Assembly (NCBI GenBank): GCA_023417735.1
Contig: JAEZEK010000314.1
Span: 1-9,872, forward strand
DNA: 9,872 nt
Source of the DNA: Pseudomonadota bacterium
GTDB taxonomy: Bacteria; Pseudomonadota; Alphaproteobacteria; Rhizobiales; Afifellaceae
Reading direction: 5' to 3'
This document shows, in pieces, positions 1-7,845 of this stretch. Every line of letters starts with the position of its first letter. The stretch's first letter is position 1. The notes beneath the pieces are model-generated. The model made no database searches and was not told the DNA's origin. It saw nothing but the letters and a program-made list of their open reading frames with translations. The translations under genes were made by a program, and so were the position numbers.

Positions 1-102
1 GCGCTCGATCTCGGGCTCCCGGTCCGCGCCGGCGCCGAGGAGGTGAACGTCGCGCTGCCGAGCTGGGCCACATACGACTGGCCGGCGAGCGGCGAATCCT
101 GA
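1..102 (+). CDS. 3' end of an unidentified protein (partial)
   Basis: An open frame enters from the left edge and ends with TGA at 100-102, giving 33 visible residues that finish in SWATYDWPASGES. It is coding-like: third positions are mostly G or C, and its stop shares a base with the ATG of the following HD-domain gene (TGATG), the usual arrangement for translationally coupled genes. The visible tail carries no motif that I recognise, so no function is assigned. It probably heads, or belongs to, the same transcription unit as the next four genes. Confidence 0.6.
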   Translation, partial: ALDLGLPVRAGAEEVNVALPSWATYDWPASGES

Positions 103-743
103 TGCCCGACCGCTCCGGTGCGCCGCCGCGCGCCGGGCAGCGCATGCTGTCCGGCCGGCGGCTCGATCTGCTCGACCCTTCGCCGCTCGACGTGGAGATC
201 GCCGACATCGCCCACGGCCTGGCGCGGGTCGCGCGCTGGAACGGCCAGACCCGCGGCGACCACGCCTATTCGGTCGCGCAGCACTCGCTCCTGGTCGAGG
301 CGATCCTCGCGCTCCGCCGTCCGCGCGTCACGCAAGCCGATCGGCTCTCCGCGCTCCTGCACGACGCGCCGGAATACGTCATCGGCGACATCATCTCCCC
401 CTTCAAGACGGTCCTCGGCGACGGCTACAAGGGCGTCGAGCGTCGGCTTCTGACGGCGATCAGGCTGAGGCACGGCCTTCCGGCCGACGTTCCGCCTCGC
501 CTCGCGCTCGCCATCAAGAAGGCCGATCAGGTCGCCGCCTACCTCGAGGCGACGGAACTCGCCGGCTTCTCCGACGAGGAGGCGCGGCGCTACTTCGGCA
601 GGCTGGAGGGACTGGCCACCGCCGACCTCTCGCATCTTTTACTGCCCTGGCCCGCGACCGAGGCCGAATCGCGCTATCTCGAGGCCGTCGCGCGCGCAAC
701 GGAAGCCGGCAGGACGCCTGACGTGGCCGCAGCACCCTTGTAG
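102..743 (+). CDS. HD-domain phosphohydrolase (YfbR-like nucleotidase family)
   Basis: A 213-residue protein of the HD superfamily, likely a cytoplasmic metal-dependent phosphohydrolase. The ligand set is complete: H61 (in VAQHS), H87-D88 (in ALLHDAPEY) and D142 (in KKADQ). After the HD pair come E91 and D96 (GDIISPFK), at the same +3 and +8 spacing as E72 and D77 following H68-D69 in E. coli YfbR, a 5'-deoxynucleotidase. A nucleotide monophosphatase activity is therefore plausible, but the substrate is not shown by the sequence. Size matches the family (about 200 residues). The start at 102 overlaps the upstream stop by one base. M15 (codon at 144) is an alternative start, just before the conserved SGRRLDLLDPSPLD segment. 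It is followed after 23 bp by a phosphatase gene and then a Nudix-type regulator, suggesting a nucleotide or NAD-related operon (inference). Confidence 0.85.
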   Translation: MPDRSGAPPRAGQRMLSGRRLDLLDPSPLDVEIADIAHGLARVARWNGQTRGDHAYSVAQHSLLVEAILALRRPRVTQADRLSALLHDAPEYVIGDIISPFKTVLGDGYKGVERRLLTAIRLRHGLPADVPPRLALAIKKADQVAAYLEATELAGFSDEEARRYFGRLEGLATADLSHLLLPWPATEAESRYLEAVARATEAGRTPDVAAAPL

Positions 744-766
744 AATACGCGCCGAGAGCCACGGTC

Positions 767-1285
767 ATGAGCACGATCCACGTCTGTCCGCTGTCACGCC
801 TGCACGACACCGTATCGGCCTGTCGGGCTCGCCGCCTCGTGACGCTCATCAACAACCAGACGCAGGTCGTCCGGCCGGAAACCGTCGCCGAGCCGGACCA
901 CCTGTTCCTCGGCTTCAACGACATCAGCGAGCCGGCCGAGGGGCTGGTGCTGGCGGGCGAGGACCATGTTCGCCGGTTCCTGGACTTCGTCGGGCGCTGG
1001 GACCAGGAAGGCCCGCTGGTGATCCATTGCTGGGCCGGCGTCAGCCGCTCGACGGCGGCCGCGTTCACGGCGGTGTGCGCGCTCAGGCCGGATCTCGACG
1101 AGGAGGAGATCGCCTGGCGCCTGCGCAGCCGCTCGCCCCAGGCCTCGCCGAACCGGCGGTTCGTGAGCCTCGCCGACGAGATCCTCGGGCGCGAGGGCCG
1201 GATGAACAGGGCGATCGAGAGGATCGGCCGAGGTGCGGATTGCTTCGAGGGAACGGTCTTCTCCCTCTCGGTCTCGGATGACTGA
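767..1285 (+). CDS. Cys-based protein tyrosine/dual-specificity phosphatase-like protein
   Basis: A 172-residue protein with the phosphatase signature HCxxGxxRS at residues 87-95 (VIHCWAGVSRSTAA). C88 is the predicted thiolate nucleophile and R94 the phosphate-binding arginine (C-x5-R). D52 in GFNDISEP lies 36 residues upstream and is the best candidate for the general acid of the WPD-like loop. The fold would be the compact dual-specificity type, cytoplasmic, with no signal peptide or membrane segment. The substrate could be phosphoprotein or a small phosphorylated molecule; the sequence does not decide. The ATG at 767 follows the HD gene by 23 bp with only a weak purine-rich stretch (gagag) as ribosome site. 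The 3' end overlaps the next gene by 8 bp, supporting an operon with its HD and Nudix-regulator neighbours. Confidence 0.82.
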   Translation: MSTIHVCPLSRLHDTVSACRARRLVTLINNQTQVVRPETVAEPDHLFLGFNDISEPAEGLVLAGEDHVRRFLDFVGRWDQEGPLVIHCWAGVSRSTAAAFTAVCALRPDLDEEEIAWRLRSRSPQASPNRRFVSLADEILGREGRMNRAIERIGRGADCFEGTVFSLSVSDD

Positions 1286-2282
1286 GGGGGCCGCCCCCGC
1301 CCGGCCGACCGGACGCCCGCCCGCCATCGAGGTCGGGCTCAATGCCGCGATCGTGGCCGTCGAGAAGAACGCCCCCCTCATCCTCGTCATCCAGCCGGCC
1401 TGTCCGGAGCGTTTCGAGAGCCTGCCCTTCGGCCCGTTCGATCCCTTGCGGCATCGGACGATGGAGATCGGGCTCAGGGAGTGGGTGGCCGCCCAGACCG
1501 AGCTCAGGCTCGGCTATGTCGAGCAGCTCTACACCTTCGGCGACCGCGGCCGACACGCCGAGCCGGGCGATTCGGCACCGCACGTGATGTCGGTCGGTTA
1601 TCTGGCGCTCGCGCGAATGTCGGCCGACGCCGCCGATGCGCTCGCCCGCTCGCACGCGTCCTGGCGGCCCTGGTACGACTACTTTCCCTGGGAGGACTGG
1701 CGGGAGCACGAACCGCGCCTGATTGCGTCCACTATCCTGCCCCGTCTCGAGGAGTGGTGCGCGGAGGCGGACGATGCGCTGCGGGCGGAAAGCCGGCGGG
1801 ATCGGGTCCGGATCGCCTTCGGCGGGGACGAACTGCCCTGGGACGAGGAGCGCGTCCTCGACCGCTTCGAGCTCCTGTACGAGGCGGGGCTGGTCGAGGA
1901 GGCGGTTCGCGACGGCCGGGCGCCGGCGCGGACGCGGACGGGCGCCGCGCATCTCGGTCGCCCCATGCTGCACGACCACAGGCGGATCCTCGCCACGGCG
2001 ATCTCGCGCCTGCGCGGCAAGCTCAAGTACCGGCCCGTCGTGTTCGAGCTGATGGCGGAGACCTTCACCCTCACGGAATTGCAGCGCACGGTCGAGGCGA
2101 TCTCGGGCCGGCGCCTCCACAAGCAGAACTTCCGCCGCCTCGTCGAGCAGGGCGAACTCGTCGAACCGACCGGCGGCTCCAGCCTCTCCACCGGCGGCAG
2201 GCCGGCCGCGCTCTTCCGCTTCCGGCGCGAAGTCGTGCAGGAACGGCCGGCGCCCGGCCTGCGCCTCGGTGTCCGTGCATGA
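1278..2282 (+). CDS. Nudix-fold/winged-helix transcriptional regulator, NadQ/NrtR-like (COG4111 type)
   Basis: A 334-residue protein. Residues about 18-110 look like a Nudix domain (VGLNAAIVAVEKNAPLILVI, then a strand-helix pattern). The Nudix box is degenerate: the REUxEE stretch reads REWVAAQTE (residues 67-75), so two catalytic glutamates are missing. Residues about 237-318 form a winged helix resembling the C-terminal domain of NrtR (FTLTELQRTVEAISGRRLHK, then NFRRLVEQGELVEPTG). A dead Nudix fold plus winged helix is the design of NAD-metabolism repressors: NrtR, and the alphaproteobacterial NadQ family as I remember it. Ligand (an ADP-ribose or NAD-type metabolite) and targets are inferred, and no nad gene is in the window. 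Residues 130-145 are rich in Trp and Tyr. The ATG at 1278 is preferred because it gives an 8-bp overlap with the phosphatase; an in-frame ATG at 1233 would overlap by 53 bp. Confidence 0.72.
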   Translation: MTEGAAPARPTGRPPAIEVGLNAAIVAVEKNAPLILVIQPACPERFESLPFGPFDPLRHRTMEIGLREWVAAQTELRLGYVEQLYTFGDRGRHAEPGDSAPHVMSVGYLALARMSADAADALARSHASWRPWYDYFPWEDWREHEPRLIASTILPRLEEWCAEADDALRAESRRDRVRIAFGGDELPWDEERVLDRFELLYEAGLVEEAVRDGRAPARTRTGAAHLGRPMLHDHRRILATAISRLRGKLKYRPVVFELMAETFTLTELQRTVEAISGRRLHKQNFRRLVEQGELVEPTGGSSLSTGGRPAALFRFRREVVQERPAPGLRLGVRA

Positions 2283-2632
2283 GGGGAAAGGCCGGCTCGC
2301 GCCTGCTTCTGCGCGCCTGCGGGCGGACCCTGGCCCTCGGCCTGGCATTCACCCTGCTGACCGGTTTCAACCGGGCCGACGCGCTGCATTTCCTCGACGG
2401 CCGATGGAGCGGCGGCGGCGTGACGCTGACCGTCAACCGCTGGACGATGCAGGGGAACGACGATCCGGCGAAGCCCTTCCAATGGGATCCGGTCCGCATC
2501 CGGGATGCCACCGCGCCGTGGATCGTCTTCATGATCGGCAAGCAGGTCTACATCGTCACGATGGGGGAGGATCGGGACGAGATCACCGTGTTCGTGGGCG
2601 GCCGGCCTGCCACGCTCCGGCGGGTGCGCTGA
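2279..2632 (+). CDS. Small exported hypothetical protein
   Basis: A 117-residue protein whose ATG overlaps the stop of the regulator gene (ATGA, 4 bp). It has a textbook Sec signal peptide: a basic N-terminus (MRGKAGSRLLLR), a hydrophobic core (about residues 17-30, TLALGLAFTLLTGF) and an A-x-A cleavage site (A33-D34-A35), leaving a mature chain of about 82 residues beginning LHFLDGRWSGGG. The mature part alternates short hydrophobic stretches, with a basic end (RRVR) and no cysteines, suggesting a small beta-rich periplasmic protein; the W-S-G-G-G opening resembles small lipocalin-like or 'protease inhibitor' folds only vaguely. I do not recognise the family. Its position as last gene of the overlapping run implies co-expression with the regulator, but no functional link is visible. 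Confidence 0.72.
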   Translation: MRGKAGSRLLLRACGRTLALGLAFTLLTGFNRADALHFLDGRWSGGGVTLTVNRWTMQGNDDPAKPFQWDPVRIRDATAPWIVFMIGKQVYIVTMGEDRDEITVFVGGRPATLRRVR

Positions 2633-2651
2633 ACCCGGGCCGACCGCGCGC

Positions 2652-2677
2652 GGAACGGGTCCCCTCTTCCTGCCGTT
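2652..2677 (+). promoter_or_regulatory. Candidate sigma-EcfG (general stress response) promoter
   Basis: GGAAC at 2652-2656 and CGTT at 2674-2677 are separated by exactly 17 bases. This is a perfect match to the alphaproteobacterial EcfG consensus GGAAC-N16/17-CGTT. It lies in the only intergenic gap of this region, on the coding strand, 33 bases before the ATG of the FAD/Rieske gene, leaving room for a short leader. I checked the other GGAAC (and GTTCC) occurrences I could find in the window and none has CGTT at the required distance. Confidence 0.62.
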
Positions 2678-2685
2678 TCCTGCCG
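2667..2685 (+). repeat. Direct repeat TTCCTGCCG x2 with 10-bp period
   Basis: TTCCTGCCG occurs at 2667-2675 and again at 2677-2685, one helical turn apart. The first copy runs into the -10 element of the candidate EcfG promoter. It may be a tandem regulator site or simply chance in C-rich leader sequence. Confidence 0.4.
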
Positions 2686-2710
2686 GACCGACGAACCGCA
2701 GGGCACCAGC

Positions 2711-4246
2711 ATGAATTCGAGTTCCGAGCGGAGCACTTCACTCTGGATGGAAACCAATGCGGCCGAAGGCCCCCCGCCGCTCGGCGGCGAGGACCGCGCA
2801 GACGTCGCGGTGGTCGGCTCCGGGATCGCCGGCCTCTCCACCGCCTACGAGCTCGCGCAGGCCGGACGGTCGGTGATCGTGCTCGACCGCGGGCCGCTGA
2901 CCGGCGGCATGACCTCCCGCACGACGGCTCATCTCGCTTCCGCCTGCGACGACTTCTATCACGAGCTCATCGGGATGCGCGGCCTGGAAGACGCCCGGGC
3001 GTTCCACCAGAGCCAGGTGGCGGCGATCGCCCGGGTCGAGGCGATCGTGGAGGCGGAGCAGATCGACTGCGACTTCCAGCGGGTCGACGGCCACCTGTTC
3101 GCAGCGTCGGCGGAGGATCGCGACCTGCTCGACCGGGAGCTCGCCGCCTGCCGCGAGGTCGGCGCCGAGGAAGCCGGGCTGCTCCCGTCCGCGCCGCTTC
3201 CGGGCGCCGACGGGCGCGCATGCATCCGGTTCCGCGGGCAGGCCCGGTTCCATCCGCGGAAATACCTCAACGGGCTGATCGCCGCGCTCCGGCGGGCCGG
3301 AGCGCGGCTTTACGCCAACCCCGCCGTCGAGAGCGTCGATGAGGCGGAGGGCGGCGTCACCGTCCGCTGCGTCGGCGGCGCCACCGTCCATGCGAAGGCC
3401 GCGGTCATCGCGACCAACTCGCCGGTCAACGACTGGCTCGCGATCCACAGCAAGCAGGCGCCCTATCGCACCTACGTGGTCGCCGGGCCGGTGCCGCGCG
3501 GCTCGGTTCCCGACGCCCTCTTCTGGGACACGGCGGATCCCTACCACTACGTCCGCCTGCAGCCGCGCGACGACGCTCATGACGTCCTGATCGTCGGCGG
3601 CGAGGACCACAAGACCGGCCATGCCGGTGCCGACGAGATCCAGGACAGGCTCGAAAGGCTCGAAGCGTGGGCGCGCGGCTTCTTCCCGAGCCTCGGCGCC
3701 GTGGAGCGGCGCTGGTCCGGCCAGGTGATGGAGCCGTTCGACGGCCTGCCCTTCATCGGACGCAACCACGGCAATGCCGAGGTTTACGTCGCGACCGGGG
3801 ATTCCGGGCAGGGCATCACGAACGGCGTCGCCGCAGGCATCCTCCTGCGGGAGCTGATCCTCGGCCGGGAGCATCCCTGGGCGGCGGCGTTCGACCCGCG
3901 CCGGAAGGCCACCTCCACGGGTGCAGCCAGGGAATTCCTGAAGGAGAACATCGACGCCGCGGCCCATGTCGCGGCGCACCTCACCCCTGGCGAGGTCGGG
4001 AGCATCGACGATCTGCAGCCCGGCCGCGGTGCAATCATCCGTCAGGGCATGACGAAGATCGCGGCCTACAAGGCCGAGAGCGGCCGCCTCTACATGCACT
4101 CCGCGACGTGCACGCATACCGGTTGCGTGCTCGAATGGAATCCGTTCGAGGTCTGCTGGGACTGCCCCTGCCACGGCTCGCAATTCGCGCCGGAGGGGGG
4201 CGTGCTGAACGGACCCGCTATCCATCCCCTGCGGACCCTCGACTAG
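2711..4246 (+). CDS. FAD-dependent oxidoreductase with C-terminal Rieske [2Fe-2S] domain
   Basis: A 511-residue fusion. Residues 31-60 form a Rossmann FAD site (VAVVGSGIAGLSTAYELA, ending with acid D59 in VIVLDR), opening a DAO-type flavoprotein domain that runs to about 395 and closes with the second FAD contact, ATGDSGQGITNGVAAG (361-376). Residues about 432-511 are a Rieske domain: C467-T-H469 and C485-P-C-H488 bind the 2Fe-2S cluster, with 15 residues between H469 and C485. C472 and C487 occupy the disulfide positions of bc1-type high-potential Rieske proteins. The family (FAD-binding oxidoreductase plus Rieske, about 500 residues) is widespread but its substrate is poorly known; an electron path from a DAO-type substrate through FAD to the cluster is inferred. 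There is no signal peptide. M1 is chosen because TSLWMET (9-15) looks like the family's usual N-terminal motif; M13 is the alternative. An EcfG-type promoter precedes it, implying stress or stationary-phase expression. Confidence 0.88.
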   Translation: MNSSSERSTSLWMETNAAEGPPPLGGEDRADVAVVGSGIAGLSTAYELAQAGRSVIVLDRGPLTGGMTSRTTAHLASACDDFYHELIGMRGLEDARAFHQSQVAAIARVEAIVEAEQIDCDFQRVDGHLFAASAEDRDLLDRELAACREVGAEEAGLLPSAPLPGADGRACIRFRGQARFHPRKYLNGLIAALRRAGARLYANPAVESVDEAEGGVTVRCVGGATVHAKAAVIATNSPVNDWLAIHSKQAPYRTYVVAGPVPRGSVPDALFWDTADPYHYVRLQPRDDAHDVLIVGGEDHKTGHAGADEIQDRLERLEAWARGFFPSLGAVERRWSGQVMEPFDGLPFIGRNHGNAEVYVATGDSGQGITNGVAAGILLRELILGREHPWAAAFDPRRKATSTGAAREFLKENIDAAAHVAAHLTPGEVGSIDDLQPGRGAIIRQGMTKIAAYKAESGRLYMHSATCTHTGCVLEWNPFEVCWDCPCHGSQFAPEGGVLNGPAIHPLRTLD

Positions 4247-5524
<1,278 letters not shown>

Positions 5525-5617
5525 GCCTCCACGGCCGGCCCGAGGCGCTTGAACTCGTCCGCCACAGCGGATAGGGAAGGTCGGGCGGCATGACGGAACT
5601 GCTGACGGGTCCTTGCG

Positions 5618-6151
5618 ATGAGCGATTCACCGTCCGTTGCCGAGGCTGCCCTTCCCCTCGAGCGCGATTTCTTTCTTCGGTCCCTGATTCGCGAATTGTC
5701 GGGCACGCTCGAGGAAGTCGTCGGGCTGGAGGAGGCGTCCGGCTATATCAGCATCGTGGGCGATGCCATCGGGCGGGACATGGACGCCGGCTATCGCGGT
5801 GCGCTCCAGGTCGACCGGCTGAGCACCGATCAGGTGCGGGAGGTTCTGGTCGATCTGAAGCGCCGCATCCAGGGCGATTTCTTCGTCATCGAGGAGACCG
5901 AGGACCGCATCGTGCTCGGCAACCGGCGCTGTCCCTTCGGCGAGATGGTCGCCGGGCGCCCGTCGCTCTGCATGATGACCTCCAACGTGTTCGGGCGCAT
6001 CGCGGCGGACAATCTCGGCTATGCGAGGATTGCTATTCCGCAATCGATTGCGCAAGGTGATCCCGGCTGCGTGGTCGTCGTCCACCTGCGACCGCCGGGT
6101 GAGCCGGAGCCGGGTGCACGGGAATACTATCGGCGTGTTCATGAGCGATGA
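5618..6151 (+). CDS. Stand-alone methanogen output domain 1 (MetOD1)-like protein
   Basis: A 177-residue soluble protein. After an acidic N-terminus comes a helical segment (about 15-85), then a C-terminal sensor-like half with C105 in RRCPFGEM, C118 in [20 protein letters not shown] and C151 in [10 protein letters not shown]. The order C-P-F, then S-x-C followed by a helix and a final beta strand resembles methanogen output domain 1, found C-terminal to receivers or in sensor kinases and uncharacterised in function; the assignment is from memory of the family. C105 and C118 could bind a metal or respond to redox state (inference). The start is fixed between an in-frame TGA at 5603 and the ATG at 5618. 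The 3' end overlaps the PAS-kinase gene by 11 bp, so it is almost certainly co-translated with it, as a partner or sensor in the same signalling cassette. Confidence 0.68.
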   Translation: MSDSPSVAEAALPLERDFFLRSLIRELSGTLEEVVGLEEASGYISIVGDAIGRDMDAGYRGALQVDRLSTDQVREVLVDLKRRIQGDFFVIEETEDRIVLGNRRCPFGEMVAGRPSLCMMTSNVFGRIAADNLGYARIAIPQSIAQGDPGCVVVVHLRPPGEPEPGAREYYRRVHER

Positions 6152-7172
6152 GGCCGGTCTTCAGCGCACCATGGAATTCGAGAGACTGTTCAACTTCCTG
6201 CAGGAGCCGATCTTCGTTCTGAGCCGCGACGGATCCATTCGGAAGGCGAATGCCTCGGGGATGAGCCTCCTCGGGGGAGCGTCGCCGACTGCGCTGGTCG
6301 ACGCCGTCGAGGATCGCGCGGCCCTGTTGCGGCTGCTCGACCTCGCAGCCGGCGTGGCGATGCCGGTGCCGGGGGCGCTGGCGCTGCGCGGCGCGGACGG
6401 GTCGAGCCGGCGCGTTCCTGTCCGGGCGGCCGTGTTTCTCCCCGGATCTCCGGACGCCGCCTTGTTGCTGCGGGTCCTGCCGGCGCAGGACAACCAGTTC
6501 CTGACGCTGACCCGCAAGGTGCGGGAGCTGGATGCCGAGATCCGCGAGCACCGCAGGACCGAAGCGGCTCTCGCCCGGGCGCTCGACGCGAGCCGGGCGA
6601 TGCTGAACGAGCTTCACCACCGCGTCCGCAACACGACACAGATGCTTCTCGGGATGCTCGCCGGCGCGCGGCGTAATGCCACCGAGCCGGCCGTACTCGC
6701 CCTCCTCGCCATGCTCCGGCGCCGGCTGCTCGCCATTGGTGCGGCGCAGCAGCTCCTCTATAGCGCCGACCGCATGGATGCCGTTCCGCTCCGCCCGCTC
6801 GTCGAGAACCTGACGGGTTCGATCCTGGAGAACGCGCCTGGCGTTCAGCTCGATCTCTCGATCGAAGACCGCGACGTCCCGAGCGATCTCGCGGTCCCGC
6901 TCTCGATCATCCTGGCGGAGATCGCCGTCGCCGGCGCGCCCGGGATTTCGGCGCGCGGCAGCGGGACCCTGGCGCTGGCGATCCGCTCGAATGGGGATGC
7001 GATCGAGATTGCCGTCACGTGCCCCGGCGGCGGGGTGCCGGACTGGGACCGCGTTTCGGATCGGCGGACGGTCGACGGCCTCGTCCAGCAGATCGGCGGG
7101 ACGATCGCCCCGCTTGCGGACGGATTCGTCCTCCGCTTCCCCGACCAGGTGCGCGGGGTGGTCTCGTCGTGA
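6141..7172 (+). CDS. PAS-HisKA_2 histidine kinase-like protein with degenerate ATP-binding domain
   Basis: A 343-residue cytoplasmic protein without membrane segments. Residues about 11-112 form a PAS-like sensor ([20 protein letters not shown] opens it), 120-155 a coiled linker, and 153-205 a HisKA_2/HWE-like dimerisation domain with an intact H-box, [20 protein letters not shown]160 is the likely phospho-acceptor. The catalytic domain (about 215-335) keeps its overall pattern but has lost its key boxes. N-box asparagines are alanines (A259 and A264 in ILAEIAVAG, where NELxTN is usual), the G1 Asp is cysteine (C294 in VTCPGGGVP, where DDGxGLP is usual), and GLGL of the G2 box is missing before [11 protein letters not shown]-dependent autophosphorylation is therefore doubtful; a phosphotransferase or scaffold role (compare ChpT) is inferred. 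The ATG at 6141 overlaps the MetOD1-like gene by 11 bp, and its stop shares a base with the response regulator start. A longer in-frame start at 6021 would lie wholly inside the upstream gene. Confidence 0.82.
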   Translation: MSDEAGLQRTMEFERLFNFLQEPIFVLSRDGSIRKANASGMSLLGGASPTALVDAVEDRAALLRLLDLAAGVAMPVPGALALRGADGSSRRVPVRAAVFLPGSPDAALLLRVLPAQDNQFLTLTRKVRELDAEIREHRRTEAALARALDASRAMLNELHHRVRNTTQMLLGMLAGARRNATEPAVLALLAMLRRRLLAIGAAQQLLYSADRMDAVPLRPLVENLTGSILENAPGVQLDLSIEDRDVPSDLAVPLSIILAEIAVAGAPGISARGSGTLALAIRSNGDAIEIAVTCPGGGVPDWDRVSDRRTVDGLVQQIGGTIAPLADGFVLRFPDQVRGVVSS

Positions 7173-7762
7173 TGCGGCAGCACGCAGCCTATGCCCCAGC
7201 GGCCGAAGGCTTCCCGGGAGCGGAAGGTCGCTGGACGAAGGCGGGCGCGGCTCCTGCCGGCGCGCTCGGACGATCCGCGGCCCGCAGTGCAGCCTCCGGC
7301 CCCGGCGGGCGCCTTCCCGCCAAGCCCGGCGCCGCGACCGAAACGCCGATGTGCATCGACGGCCAGGAAGCGCACCTGGCGAGACTTGCGCCCGAGCCGC
7401 GTATCCTGATCGTCGAGGACGAGTGGTTCATCGCCATCGAGAGCGAGGCGATCCTCACCGCCGGCGGCTATCGCGTGGTCGGCACCGCAGCGAGCGCCGA
7501 CGAGGCTGTGACGCTCGCCGAGCGGGAGCGTCCCGACCTCGTCCTGATGGACATCAGACTGCGCGGGACGCGGGATGGCGTCGATGCCGCCCTGGAGATC
7601 CACCGCCGCTTCGGCATAGTGTGCGTCTTCGCGACGGCCCATTCGGAGCCGACGCTCCAGACCCGGGCGGCGGACGCTCGTCCCGCCGGCTGGCTGACGA
7701 AGCCCTTTTCCGAGCGGCAGCTGATCCAGGCCGTGGAACGGGCGCTCGAATCACGCCGGTGA
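7172..7762 (+). CDS. Receiver-only response regulator with low-complexity N-terminal extension
   Basis: A 196-residue protein from the ATG that shares a base with the kinase-like gene's stop. The receiver domain occupies about 76-193 with a complete active site: E82-D83 (LIVEDEWF), phospho-acceptor D127 (LVLMDIRLRG), T155 (VFATAHSEP) and K177 (WLTKPF). There is no DNA-binding or enzymatic output domain, so it acts by phosphotransfer or protein contact. The FAT and TAHS motifs around T155 recall receiver-only regulators paired with HisKA_2/HWE kinases, some of which (FATGUY type) act in the general stress response; that link is inference. The first 59 residues are rich in Ala, Gly and Pro, with no recognised domain and a lower third-position GC than the receiver. 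An in-frame ATG at 7349 would give a 137-residue protein of typical size, so the start is unsettled; 7172 is chosen for its translational coupling. Gap to the next gene is 83 bp. Confidence 0.82.
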   Translation: MRQHAAYAPAAEGFPGAEGRWTKAGAAPAGALGRSAARSAASGPGGRLPAKPGAATETPMCIDGQEAHLARLAPEPRILIVEDEWFIAIESEAILTAGGYRVVGTAASADEAVTLAERERPDLVLMDIRLRGTRDGVDAALEIHRRFGIVCVFATAHSEPTLQTRAADARPAGWLTKPFSERQLIQAVERALESRR

Positions 7763-7845
7763 GGCGACCTCGGCGCATTGACGGCGGAAGAGTCATCCGG
7801 CGTTCAGACAATCCGTGTTTCCTCGGTGCGACCTGAAGGCACCCG

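Noticed and set aside
1083..2348. 421-codon - strand frame opposite the Nudix-type regulator
   Set aside because: Crosses three + strand genes with overlapping boundaries, and its translation is Arg/Gly/Ala/Pro-rich without motifs.
2738..4225. 495-codon - strand frame opposite the FAD/Rieske gene
   Set aside because: Shadow of a gene with clear FAD and Rieske motifs; no recognisable domain in the antisense product.
5558..5571. Short hairpin TCCGC-CACA-GCGGA after pobA as an intrinsic terminator
   Set aside because: Only a 5-bp stem and followed by TAGGGAAGG with no T-tract; too weak to call.
5590..6060. 156-codon + strand frame starting just before the MetOD1-like gene
   Set aside because: Overlaps the MetOD1-like gene in another frame; its translation is Arg/Gly-rich and motif-free, whereas the 5618 frame has conserved-looking motifs and joins the operon by overlap.
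6021..6140. N-terminal extension of the PAS-kinase gene from an in-frame ATG at 6021
   Set aside because: This would lie entirely within the upstream gene and encodes an Arg/Ser-rich stretch with no domain; the ATG at 6141 directly precedes the PAS region.
7778..7812. TTGACG with GACAAT as a housekeeping promoter for glgP; also GGAAG with CGTT as an EcfG site
   Set aside because: The TTGACG-GACAAT spacing is 23 bases, too long. The GGAAG-CGTT spacing is 10 bases, too short, and the -35 lacks the final C.
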